61,421 nt of DNA. It comes from a virus. Positions 1 through 8,300 of this stretch are shown here, one piece after another. Made by a program: the position numbers and the translations under genes. The notes under the pieces were generated by a model. The model saw nothing but the letters and a program-made list of their open reading frames with translations. It had not been told where the DNA came from and did not search any database. The stretch lies in IMG/VR virus record IMGVR_UViG_3300041411_000160, positions 1 to 61,421 of that record. One strand, given 5' to 3'. Numbering within the stretch: the stretch's first letter is position 1; every line of letters starts with the position of its first letter.

Positions 1-127
1 CCTGGATCATTACCTAACCTGCTCGCTGGCGGCGGTCCTATCGGTTCATGGGAACCTACTCACCTTTTCTCTGGTGATGCGGATGTCCATACCGACGGTG
101 GCGTTGCCGGTGCTAACTTCGCGATCT
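1..127. repeat. Left copy of the 127-bp terminal direct repeat
   Basis: Bases 1-127 are identical to bases 61295-61421. The repeat is coding (codons 2-43 of the head decoration gene) and has no features of a natural terminal repeat. A 127-base overlap is what a short-read assembler with a largest k-mer of 127 leaves when it opens a circular graph. I read it as an assembly overlap, giving a unit of 61,294 bp. Confidence 0.9.
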
Positions 128-375
128 ATACCGTGCTGGCCGTTACGGCAGCAGGTCTGCTGGTGCCTCACGCGCCTGCTGCCTCAGACGGTACCGAAGT
201 GGCGATGTTCATCGCACTCACAGCCGGTGTTTCCGGTCAGAAAGTCCCTTATTACACGGCCGGTCAGTTCAACCCTGACGCGCTGGTGTGGGATGCCTCT
301 CTGACTACCTTCGAACAACGTCAGGCGGCTTTCCGTAATAGCCCGTCTGCCATCATCATCAAAAAGGTTATCTAA
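1..375 (+). CDS. Head decoration protein (lambda gpD-like), main part; gene starts at 61292
   Basis: The reading frame is open from base 1 to the stop at 375. Across the circular junction it joins the ATG at 61292, giving a 125-residue protein. It begins MPGSLPNLLAGGGPIGSWEP and has a small, Ala/Gly/Thr-rich beta composition typical of lambda gpD, the trimeric protein that cements the expanded capsid. Position supports this: it sits between the S49 protease/scaffold gene and the major capsid gene, as in lambda C-Nu3-D-E. The apparent truncation is only the place where the circle was opened. Confidence 0.85.
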   Translation, partial: PGSLPNLLAGGGPIGSWEPTHLFSGDADVHTDGGVAGANFAIYTVLAVTAAGLLVPHAPAASDGTEVAMFIALTAGVSGQKVPYYTAGQFNPDALVWDASLTTFEQRQAAFRNSPSAIIIKKVI

Positions 376-385
376 GGGGCTTACG

Positions 386-1468
386 ATGGCTGGACTGTAC
401 GATACCTACCGACTTCTGTTGGTACAGCGTAAATTTAAAACTCTGCCTGCGTTCTTCCTGAACTGGTTCCCGCAGCAGATTAACTTCGAAGAAGACTGGA
501 TCTCCTTCGACAAAGTCTTCACTGACCAGACCCGTATTGCTCCGTTCGTGATGCCTACGGCTGAAGGTCGCGTGCTGAAAGAGCAGGGCTGGAGCGCAAT
601 GCGTTTCAAACCAGCTTACGTGAAACCTAAGCACGTCATCGACCCGAACCTCATCATTCCGCTGCAGCCAGGCGAGAATGCTCTGACCGGTACGCTGTCG
701 CTGGCACAGCGCCGTGACCGTATCATCGCGTATCTCCTGCAGAAGCATCGCTCCATGCATGAGAATACGTGGGAGTGGATGGCGGCGCAGGCGTTGATCT
801 ACGGCTACATCGATATCGAAGGCGTTGAAGGTGATTACCCGAAAGTGCGCGTGGACTTCCAGCGTGACCCGGCTCTGACCATCACTACCGACTGGACTGC
901 TGCAGGCGTCACTTCTGAGAAAACCTTCTCGGATCTGCGTCAGGGCAAAAAGCTGGCCAACGACAAATCGGTGTCTGGTGCGGTCATCACTGACTACATC
1001 TTCGGCGGCGACGCGTGGGACCAGTTCGTTAAGGTCAACTACGATCTGCTGTACAAAGAGAATGGCCTGCAGGACCGCAACATCGGCGGCAACGAAACCA
1101 GCGTCACCCGTTTCTGGGATGGCCTGGAAGGTGTCGAATATATGGGCTCCATCGCTGGTCTGAACGGTGCTGGTAAAATCCGTATCTTCGTTAACACCCA
1201 GAAGTACCGCGACCAGGCGAACGTCCAGAAGTATCTGTTCCCGCAGAACAAGATTCTGGGCATCGCTAACTCGGTCAACGGCTTCCGTTGCTTCGGCGCT
1301 ATCCTGGACAAAGGGGCTGGCTATCAGGCTCTGGAGTACTTCCCGAAAATGTGGGAACAGGAAGACCCGAGCGTGGAATACCTGCTGACGCAGGGTGCGC
1401 CGCTGATGGTTCCTGCGGATCCGAACGCGACCTTCCTTATCACCGTGATGCCGGAAGTAACCGCATAA
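386..1468 (+). CDS. Major capsid protein (lambda gpE family)
   Basis: This 360-residue protein resembles the phage capsid E family (lambda gpE, 341 residues): N-terminal LLVQRKFKTLPAFFLNWFP, FEEDWISFDKV, then the IAPFVMP segment followed by a basic stretch. It forms the icosahedral shell and follows the decoration protein gene by 10 bp. Start ATG 386 has GGGG upstream. A strong intrinsic terminator follows at 1482, as often seen after highly expressed capsid genes. Family assignment is from recalled sequence features and gene order. Confidence 0.9.
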   Translation: MAGLYDTYRLLLVQRKFKTLPAFFLNWFPQQINFEEDWISFDKVFTDQTRIAPFVMPTAEGRVLKEQGWSAMRFKPAYVKPKHVIDPNLIIPLQPGENALTGTLSLAQRRDRIIAYLLQKHRSMHENTWEWMAAQALIYGYIDIEGVEGDYPKVRVDFQRDPALTITTDWTAAGVTSEKTFSDLRQGKKLANDKSVSGAVITDYIFGGDAWDQFVKVNYDLLYKENGLQDRNIGGNETSVTRFWDGLEGVEYMGSIAGLNGAGKIRIFVNTQKYRDQANVQKYLFPQNKILGIANSVNGFRCFGAILDKGAGYQALEYFPKMWEQEDPSVEYLLTQGAPLMVPADPNATFLITVMPEVTA

Positions 1469-1481
1469 CGGTAAGCTAATC

Positions 1482-1502
1482 GCCCGGTTCGCCGGGCTTT
1501 TT
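1482..1502 (+). terminator. Intrinsic terminator after the major capsid gene
   Basis: Perfect 6-bp GC stem GCCCGG/CCGGGC closed by a UUCG tetraloop and followed by five T. It lies 13 bp after the capsid stop and may lower expression of the downstream connector genes relative to capsid. Confidence 0.85.
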
Positions 1503-1524
1503 AAGATTTCAGTGGAGAAAGACC

Positions 1525-1938
1525 ATGCCAAAGCGCCTTGTATTGCAAACCATTCTTCTGGACCGTAAAGGTGAATCCGTACGTCCAACTATCGGCCAGC
1601 CTTTCGATTTCAAACCGGAAGAGCTGTCGTGGATTGAGCGTCTGAACCCGGATGCCGTCGGTAAAGTTATCGCTGGCGACGACGCCGGTGAAGGCTCTGT
1701 CGAAACCCTGAAGCTGACCCAGGCGGATCTCGATAAAGAGAAAGCCGATGCGGTCAACGCAGCTCGCGAGCAGATTGAGCAGGAAGTACGCGCTCAGGTG
1801 CTGGCAGAGCAGCAGGCGGCTAAACCAGCTGGCGATACCCAGAACGGTACTGCCAAAGAAGAGAAGAAAAACGCCAAGCCTGAAACGGTCAAGACTGAAA
1901 AGACCGCTAAAGGCAGCGAAGGCGAAGAAGAGCTCTAA
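1525..1938 (+). CDS. Hypothetical head/connector-region protein
   Basis: 137 residues. The N-terminal 65 residues look globular (MPKRLVLQTILLDRKGESV, SWIERLNPDAVGKVI). The rest is a highly charged Lys/Glu/Ala-rich tail with predicted helix (about 75-105) and low complexity to the C-terminus, ending GEEEL. ATG at 1525 follows GGAGAAAG. The next gene overlaps its stop by one base. Position between capsid and connector genes suggests a virion or head-completion role, perhaps like lambda FI, but I recognise no family. Confidence 0.75.
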   Translation: MPKRLVLQTILLDRKGESVRPTIGQPFDFKPEELSWIERLNPDAVGKVIAGDDAGEGSVETLKLTQADLDKEKADAVNAAREQIEQEVRAQVLAEQQAAKPAGDTQNGTAKEEKKNAKPETVKTEKTAKGSEGEEEL

Positions 1939-2294
1939 TGCGTAACTTCGCTGCTATTAAAGCGAAGGCTCGCCGCGACATTCATGATCGTATGAGTGTC
2001 GCGGCTCAGCATTTGGCTCACTCTACCGGTGTCCTTACGGACATCTCGGTCCGCTGGCATAACAAGCTGGCGCTGCTGGGCGACCTCCAGGACAACGGCT
2101 ACGCCAGCGTCATCGAGGGCATCGACAGAGTGATCTTCCTGCGTAGTGAACTGACCACGCTCGGCATCGTGCCGCAGATTGGTGATACCGTTATCATGAC
2201 AGCCGAGGGCTACGACAACGTCCGCCTCACCCTGCAGGTTAAGGAGAAGGTGGCCGGACCCGTCGAAGAAATCTGGCAGGTAACGCGGTTATGA
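1938..2294 (+). CDS. Head-tail connector, probably lambda FII-like
   Basis: 118 residues, overlapping both neighbours by 1-4 bp, which indicates translational coupling. The C-terminal half has the pattern IFLRSELTTLGIVPQIGDTV followed by a beta hairpin ending EIWQVTRL. This matches the layout of lambda gpFII (LFVRTDEVRQLRRGDTL), the head-completion protein that forms the tail joining ring. Assignment rests on this short resemblance plus gene order before a Z-like gene. Confidence 0.6.
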   Translation: MRNFAAIKAKARRDIHDRMSVAAQHLAHSTGVLTDISVRWHNKLALLGDLQDNGYASVIEGIDRVIFLRSELTTLGIVPQIGDTVIMTAEGYDNVRLTLQVKEKVAGPVEEIWQVTRL

Positions 2295-2917
2295 CAGTCA
2301 CTGTCGTCACGGCCGGCTCAGATGATTTAGAGCGATACTTCCGGACGATGCCAGAAATGACAGCGCGCGCGATGCGTCTGGCCATTAACGGCACGGCTAA
2401 AGGGAAAGGCATGTCGGCCATCAAAACTGCCATGCTCGATGAAGTCGCTTTCCCCAATGGCTACCTGAATGCTGACCGTCTTCGCGTCACGCGTCTGGCC
2501 AGCGACACCAAACTCGAAGCGGCCATTCTGGGCCGTAAACGTGCCACCAGCCTCGCGCGGTTCGTCACCGGTAATCCGGTACCGAACAGCAAGATGCCGG
2601 GCGGCGTATCCGTTCGGGTGAAAAGCGGACGGACGACCTACCTGAAAAACGCTTTCGTTGTGCGCCTGAATAAAGGGGCCAGCCTGACTGAGGATAACTT
2701 CAACCTCGGTCTGGCCGTACGCCTCAAGGCAGGCGAGCAGATATCGAATAAGCGGACCACTCACCAGTCGTGGCTGGTACCCGGTAAGGTTGCTCTGCTC
2801 TACGGACCATCCGTTGACCAGGTGTTCTCAGGCGTCATCACGGAGCTGCAGCCGAAGCTGGGCGCCATGGTGGCCGGTGAGTTCTACCGCCAATTCGAAA
2901 GGTTATCCAATGGCTGA
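2291..2917 (+). CDS. Minor tail protein Z-like (tail completion)
   Basis: 208 residues with the architecture of the phage minor tail protein Z family: an N-terminal AMRLAINGTAKG helix, an Arg-rich central region and a C-terminal helix near the tail terminator. Lambda gpZ (192 residues) is needed for correct DNA positioning in the tail connector. ATG 2291 overlaps the preceding stop by 4 bp (ATGA). The gene is followed by a U-like gene, the lambda order Z-U-V. Confidence 0.65.
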   Translation: MTVTVVTAGSDDLERYFRTMPEMTARAMRLAINGTAKGKGMSAIKTAMLDEVAFPNGYLNADRLRVTRLASDTKLEAAILGRKRATSLARFVTGNPVPNSKMPGGVSVRVKSGRTTYLKNAFVVRLNKGASLTEDNFNLGLAVRLKAGEQISNKRTTHQSWLVPGKVALLYGPSVDQVFSGVITELQPKLGAMVAGEFYRQFERLSNG

Positions 2918-3425
2918 GTCCAACCGCCTGCGAATCCTCAAAGCACTTACAGCGCATCTCGAGGGCATCAACGGCATCGATCCCTACGAGTTCAATCTGA
3001 CTGGCCATATCAAGCGTGGCCGCGACCGCTACGGCGCCACGGACCCGTTGCCCCTAATCAGCATTCTCGAAGGCAAAGCGGCCAACTATGGCCAGTTTGC
3101 AGACGAGCGAAATCTCATCCGGCTGGACAGCTGGTTGCTGATGCTGCAGGGCTGGGTGGAGGACGACCCTCTCAATCCTACTGATCCTGCATACAGTCTT
3201 CTGGCAGACGTTGAGCTGCGGCTTTCAGACATCGTCGCTACTGACGGACATGGACGACCAAAATTCCCAGGCATTTTCATGCTGGGCGGGTTAATATCCA
3301 GTCTGACCGTCGCCCAGCCCGTTGTGCGACCGCCGGAAGACGGTTTATCCTCAAAGGCGTTTTTCTACCTACCGGTATTGGTAGGGCTGAAATCGGACTT
3401 ATCAAAACCACAAGGGGGGCGATAA
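2910..3425 (+). CDS. Tail terminator candidate (gpU position)
   Basis: 171 residues starting MAESNRLRILKALTAHLEGI. The ATG at 2910 overlaps the Z-like stop by 8 bp and AAAGG precedes it; an upstream in-frame ATG at 2790 is deep inside the Z-like gene and is not preferred. Small size, the N-terminal helix typical of terminators (RxxILKAL) and location directly before the major tail protein suggest the lambda gpU role of capping the tail tube. No clear sequence signature was seen. Confidence 0.55.
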   Translation: MAESNRLRILKALTAHLEGINGIDPYEFNLTGHIKRGRDRYGATDPLPLISILEGKAANYGQFADERNLIRLDSWLLMLQGWVEDDPLNPTDPAYSLLADVELRLSDIVATDGHGRPKFPGIFMLGGLISSLTVAQPVVRPPEDGLSSKAFFYLPVLVGLKSDLSKPQGGR

Positions 3426-4571
3426 ATGCCTGCTTATGAACCGAATTACGTCGTAGGACGTGGCCGGATTTACTTCAACCAGTTCAAACCTGGTTCGAAT
3501 GTTTCGGCAGGTGGTGAACTCTACTTCGGCAACACGCCGGAGCTGACGATCAACACCGACAGTGAAACGCTGGACCACTACTCATCTGAATCTGGTCTGC
3601 GCGAAATGGACATGCGTGTCCTGCTCGAGCTGACTCAGGGCGGCACCTTTACCACTGACGAAGTCAACGCAGATAACCTGGCGCTGTTCTTCCTCGGTGA
3701 GAAAGCGGTTGTTACTCAGACTCAGGTGACCGGTAAGAAAGAAGTTATCCCGGCGATCCGTAAAGCGCGTTACATCCAGATCGGTACCGACGCGAACAAC
3801 CCGACCGGCGTGCGTGACATTAACAACCTGACCGTGGGTGTTGTTGATGCGAACGTGGCCATCTCGGTGGGCAGCGGTGACATCTCAACCATCAGCGGCA
3901 TCTCCATGGTACCGTTGGCTGGTAACTTCGAGGTTGATCTGGCTACCGGTCGTCTGTACGTCGAGCCGGACGCGCCTGACGTTGGCAACGGTCAGCAGGC
4001 GGTGCTGCAGTACGACGTGAACCCTCAGGTCCGCACGATGATTATCGGTCGGTCTGCGATGGTGTACGGCTCGCTGCGCTTCATCTCTGACAACCCGGTC
4101 GGCAGTCAGAAGGATTACTTCTTCCCGAAAGTTGCTCTGCAGCCGGACGGCGACTATGCACTGAAGGGCGATGACTGGCAGGTTATGTCGTTCACCTTCT
4201 CTGCTCTGCGCCTGAACAGCGCGACCGAACGCGTCTACATCGATATTCGCGATTCGAGCGTGGCGGTGTCACCGGCAGACCAGCGTGCTGTGTCTGTCAC
4301 CAACCCGCCAGCTAACGGCACCGTGGGCACTGCAGCGAACGTCACCTTCACCGTACGCGATGGCTTTAACAACATCGTTCCGGGTGCAGCTATGTCGTTC
4401 ACGGCGACCAACGGCGGTCAGGTTACTCCGGCCAGCGGCGTGACCAATGCGAGCGGTCAGATCACCGTGCAGCTCAACCGTACGACGGCAGGTGCGTCAG
4501 CGGTTACGGCTACACTGAGTGGCACCGGCCAGCAGGTTACGTCGTCCGCGACAACCTTCGCCGCCGCGTAA
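3426..4571 (+). CDS. Major tail protein with C-terminal Ig-like domain
   Basis: 381 residues. Residues 1-280 form the tube domain, with tail-tube traits such as YSSESGLREMDMRVLLELTQ. Residues about 285-381 form a separate Ser/Thr/Ala-rich beta domain (RAVSVTNPPANGTVGTAANV, then FTVRDGFNNIVPGAAMSF) typical of bacterial Ig-like Big_1 repeats of invasin and intimin. Lambda gpV likewise has an Ig-like C-terminal domain, of Big_2 type. The exposed domain may bind cell surfaces weakly. A terminator follows at 4594. Confidence 0.85.
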   Translation: MPAYEPNYVVGRGRIYFNQFKPGSNVSAGGELYFGNTPELTINTDSETLDHYSSESGLREMDMRVLLELTQGGTFTTDEVNADNLALFFLGEKAVVTQTQVTGKKEVIPAIRKARYIQIGTDANNPTGVRDINNLTVGVVDANVAISVGSGDISTISGISMVPLAGNFEVDLATGRLYVEPDAPDVGNGQQAVLQYDVNPQVRTMIIGRSAMVYGSLRFISDNPVGSQKDYFFPKVALQPDGDYALKGDDWQVMSFTFSALRLNSATERVYIDIRDSSVAVSPADQRAVSVTNPPANGTVGTAANVTFTVRDGFNNIVPGAAMSFTATNGGQVTPASGVTNASGQITVQLNRTTAGASAVTATLSGTGQQVTSSATTFAAA

Positions 4572-4593
4572 ATGCGGCACCAGTAACACAGCA

Positions 4594-4613
4594 AAGCGCC
4601 TACGGGCGCTTTT
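4594..4613 (+). terminator. Intrinsic terminator after the major tail protein gene
   Basis: Perfect 7-bp stem AAGCGCC/GGCGCTT with loop TACG followed by a short T run. It separates the abundant tube protein from the chaperone and tape measure genes. Confidence 0.75.
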
Positions 4614-4675
4614 CTTGTATCAGCGCTCAGGTTTCATGCTAAATTAGCCACGTTTAGCCAACAGGAGCATCCACC

Positions 4676-5122
4676 ATGTCATTAGCAGATTTCAAACCAG
4701 AAACTAAAACAATTAAAGGCCGCAATTATGAGTTCACCGTGCGCGCCTTATCCTTCACCGACCTCTCAGCTTTAATCCGTCTTCACTACACCGACCTCGA
4801 AGCACTGTTCACGATTTATGAGCAGGAAGCTGTAACCGGTGGCATGAGCACTATCTCGATGGGCCGCTACGCAACGGGCCTGATCAAAGACGCACCAGGT
4901 CTGGTATCACACATCATCGCCCGCGCCGCCGACGAACCTGAGATGGTAGACACCGCTGGACGTCTCCCACTTCTGGCCCAGGTCGACAGTCTTCAGGCCA
5001 TTGGCAAGCTGACCTTCGAAGAGGTAGGCGGAGCAAAAAAGCTGATGGAGAGGATGATGGCGCTCGTAAAAGACCTCAAGCCAGCCGGGCAAAGCAAGCC
5101 CCAAAAACCGCGGGCGAAGTAA
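4676..5122 (+). CDS. Tail assembly chaperone, zero-frame product (gpG-like)
   Basis: 148 residues, ATG 4676 preceded by AGGAG. It lies between the major tail protein and the tape measure, where nearly all long-tailed phages encode a chaperone pair made by programmed frameshift. Near its end is the heptamer A AAA AAG at 5035-5041 in the zero frame (GGA GCA AAA AAG). This is an efficient E. coli -1 slippery site. Ribosomes that do not slip stop at 5122 and give the gpG analogue. Confidence 0.85.
   Translation: MSLADFKPETKTIKGRNYEFTVRALSFTDLSALIRLHYTDLEALFTIYEQEAVTGGMSTISMGRYATGLIKDAPGLVSHIIARAADEPEMVDTAGRLPLLAQVDSLQAIGKLTFEEVGGAKKLMERMMALVKDLKPAGQSKPQKPRAK
5035..5041 (+). promoter_or_regulatory. 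-1 ribosomal frameshift site A AAA AAG
   Basis: The heptamer AAAAAAG fits X XXY YYZ in the reading frame of the 4676 gene. After a -1 slip, reading resumes at 5041 (GCT) in a frame that is open to the stop at 5362-5364, with no stop between. Conservation of this arrangement in dsDNA phage tail chaperones is established; use of this particular site is inferred. Confidence 0.85.
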
Positions 5123-5364
5123 TCTGGGATTACCACGACAGAGTCCGTGAGCAGGTGTCGCTTCTGCTGTCTGAGGGGCACCCGTTTGCCGCTCACTACT
5201 CGTTAGCGAAAGTAGGCGTGGAAGCGGACATCGTACGGCGCCGCAATAACAACCGTATCGTTACCGAGTCGACGCTGATGCAGGCGTTGCTCGGAGCGGT
5301 AATGGGTGGTAAGGGCGGCGCGAAACAGTACACAGATATGATTAAGGACTTAAACCGTGGCTAA
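5041..5364 (+). CDS. Tail assembly chaperone, frameshift extension (gpT-like)
   Basis: This frame has no Shine-Dalgarno-preceded start of its own near 5041 and is best read as the C-terminal part of a G-T fusion from 4676 via the slip at 5035-5041. The extension is 107 residues, containing VIWDYHDRVREQVSLLLSE and ending MIKDLNRG. The fusion would total about 229 residues. Its stop overlaps the GTG start of the tape measure gene, coupling the two. A separate product from GTG 5155 is possible but less likely. Confidence 0.8.
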   Translation, partial: ADGEDDGARKRPQASRAKQAPKTAGEVIWDYHDRVREQVSLLLSEGHPFAAHYSLAKVGVEADIVRRRNNNRIVTESTLMQALLGAVMGGKGGAKQYTDMIKDLNRG

Positions 5365-8300
5365 CAATTCCAAAGATGTTGAGCTAAGGATCCGCGCCAG
5401 AGACTATTCCCAGAAAACCCTGAAGCAGGTTATCTCAGGTATCGAGGAATTATCGAAGGCGCAGGACGAGCAACGCAAAGCTGCTGAACGCGGTGAAGCG
5501 TCCATGAAGGATCTGGAGGCGAGCTATAAAAAACTGGAGAGTGCCGGTCAGGCGCTGCTCAAGCTCAACTCTTTGGTCGAGGTCTATAAACGCCAGAACG
5601 CCGCGCTTACCGAACAGCAGGCCAAACTCGAAGCCGTCCGCGCTAAGCAGGCGGAAGTCGCCGCGACGTATAAGGCGACAGAGAAAGTATCCAAAACGCT
5701 GGAGACACAGATGGGCCGGGCTAACCGGGCTGTCGAGACTCAGTCCAAGCGTTTCGCGGATGCCGAACAGCGAGTGGCCAAAACTGCCGGTGAGCTGCAG
5801 CGTTACGGCGTGGCCACTAATGATCTCGGGCGCACGCAATCGAATATCGTAGCCAGCGTGGCCCGAGTTAACTCCGTGCTTGAGCGCCAGGACAAAATCA
5901 TTCAGGAAGCACCTGCTGCCGCCAAGCGCTATAAGGACGCGAAAGATGACCAGGCAAAAGCCGATGCAGCGGCTGCGAGCGCAGCAGCAATGGCCATGTC
6001 CCGTATCGAGGAACAGGCTCATGCACAAAACAAGATTATCGATGGCTTGCGCCGACAAGCGGATCAGGCACTGGCAGCGGCAAAGGGTTATCAGACTCTG
6101 GGCCGCGTGGTCGCCTCAACACGCCTGTCTGGCAATACATCTCTGGCTGGTGACCTTCAGACCATCATTTCTCCTGCGGCTGCTGCGCGGTCTACGTTAG
6201 CAGGACTGGAGACTCAGGTTGATGGCCTGAGCTCCGCGCTGGAGCAATCCGGGAAAGACTCGAAAGCGGCTGCAGGCGCACTCCGCGAATTGCAGGCTGC
6301 GCAGACGGCAGCGGTCAGTCTGGCCAGACTTATTGATCAGTTCCGCGCTCAGACCGCGGCAGTTCGTACGGCTCGCGCTGAATACAACGCTGCGAAGAAA
6401 GAGGTGATGGAACTCGCGACGCAGATGCGCAGCGCCAGCGGCGACACCGCCAACCTCGGTCTGCAGATGCAGGGCGCCCAGCAGCGACTCAATGCTGCCA
6501 CGTCCTCGCTTCGTGCGGCCGGCGGCGCAGCGCGCACCACACAGAACGCCCTCAAAGCCGCTGGCGTTGACACCCGTGCGCTGGGTACCGAGTCAGACCG
6601 TCTTCGTTCAACCGTGGATAAAACCCGCGGCGGCGTTGATCAGCTGACCGAATCATTGAAGCGTAACCAGGATGCCTCGAATAAAGCGGGTAAAGGCTTC
6701 TCGTTCTTCGAGGACCAGGGACGCAAGACGCTCTCTACCGTTCAGCGTATTCGCGGCGAGTTGCTGTCGCTCGTCACCACGTACGTCGGGCTGCAGGCGG
6801 GTGTTGATTTAGCAGGCGGCGCGATCGATGCGTACAAGATGCGCCAGCAGGCCATGATTAAGATTTCGCAGGTCGTAGGTAATGACCAGGCGAAGATTAA
6901 CTCCGAGTGGGATTACATGGTCGGCCTGTCCGACAAGCTCGGTATCAAACTGCAGGACGTGGCCAGCGGCTACACCTCGTTTGCCGTTGCGGCCAAATCG
7001 TCGGGCATCACGCTCGAGCAGACCAAATACATTTTTGAAAGTATCGCGAAGACCGGTCGTGTGTTCCACCTCTCAGCGGATGACATGCAGGGCGTGTTCC
7101 GCGCTATGCAGCAGATGCTGTCCAAAGGTCAGGTTTATGCGGAAGAGCTGACCGGCCAGCTGGGTGAACGTCTCCCTGGAGCGGTGGCGTTATTTGCTAA
7201 AGGCATGAACATGACGACCGCCGAGCTGCTGAAGGCTATGCAGAACGGCGAGATCTCCAGTCAGGCGGTTATCAACTTTGCCCGTGAAAACGCCAAAGCC
7301 ATCGATGCGCAGCTGGCGGTCGCAGAGAAAGGCGTGGATGCCATGGAGGCTCGCGCCCAGAACGCCATGACGTCGTTTAAACTGGCGCTGGCTGACTCAG
7401 GCTTCATTGATGCCTATACGCGTCTCCTGCAGCGTCTGACGGAGTATCTGGCGAGCAGCGACGGTAAAGATGCAGCGAAGAATCTCGGTGAAGCCTTCTC
7501 GAAGCTGGCGGACGTTCTTATCTGGTGTATCGATAACGTTGACCTGCTGGTCGCAGCCTTAGGCGTATTTGCCGGTCTGAAGGTTGTTGGCCTGGTCGTA
7601 GGGCTGGTTGGCCAGCTCCGAATCCTGGGCGGTGTGTTTGGCCAGCTGGGAAAAATCGGTGACGGCATTATAAAGATGCTGACCAGTTTCTCCGGCAAGA
7701 TGATTGCGGCCGGCGGAGCAGCCCGCATCATGGGTACCGGTCTCGGAGTACTGACGCGAGCCATCCCGTACGTCGGCTGGGCACTGCTGGCCTACGACAT
7801 CGGCGCCATCATGTACTCTCAGTCGAAGACGTTTGCTAAAGCGGTGGATGAGGTCGTTGCTGACTTTAAACAGATGGCCAACATCATCGTTGCGATCGCT
7901 AAGTCGCCGACCGCGGCGCTGCAGGATCTGGTGTACGCCGTCCTGCGTCCAATCACGACCATGTTCTCCACGACGCTGACGAAGATTGCTCAGTGGATTG
8001 CCAGCGTGCTGCAGCTGATCCCGGGAGTCGGTGATGACTTGTCGAAGTTCGCGCTGGACCTCGCTGATAACCTGACCAAAGAAAACCGGGATATGTTCCA
8101 GAACGTCTCGAAGATCTGGGATGACGTTAATAAAAAATGGGTGGACATGAACAATGACATCAAAAACAAGTACGACGATACGATGTCTGAGGTTGTCAGA
8201 AAGACCCTCCAAACAAAGGCTCAGATGCTTCAGGCTGATTTGGCTGGTGCAACAGCATTCCAGTACACGGCTGATCCGGGCGGCGGCATTACTGAGCGCC

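Noticed and set aside
1-127. Natural direct terminal repeats (T7-like)
   Set aside because: The repeat lies inside a structural gene and equals an assembler k-mer length; a GpA-type terminase and the cos-like 12-mer point to cohesive ends.
368-1588. 406-codon minus-strand open frame opposite the major capsid gene
   Set aside because: Antisense shadow of a high-GC, strongly biased coding gene; runs through the terminator and lacks initiation signals.
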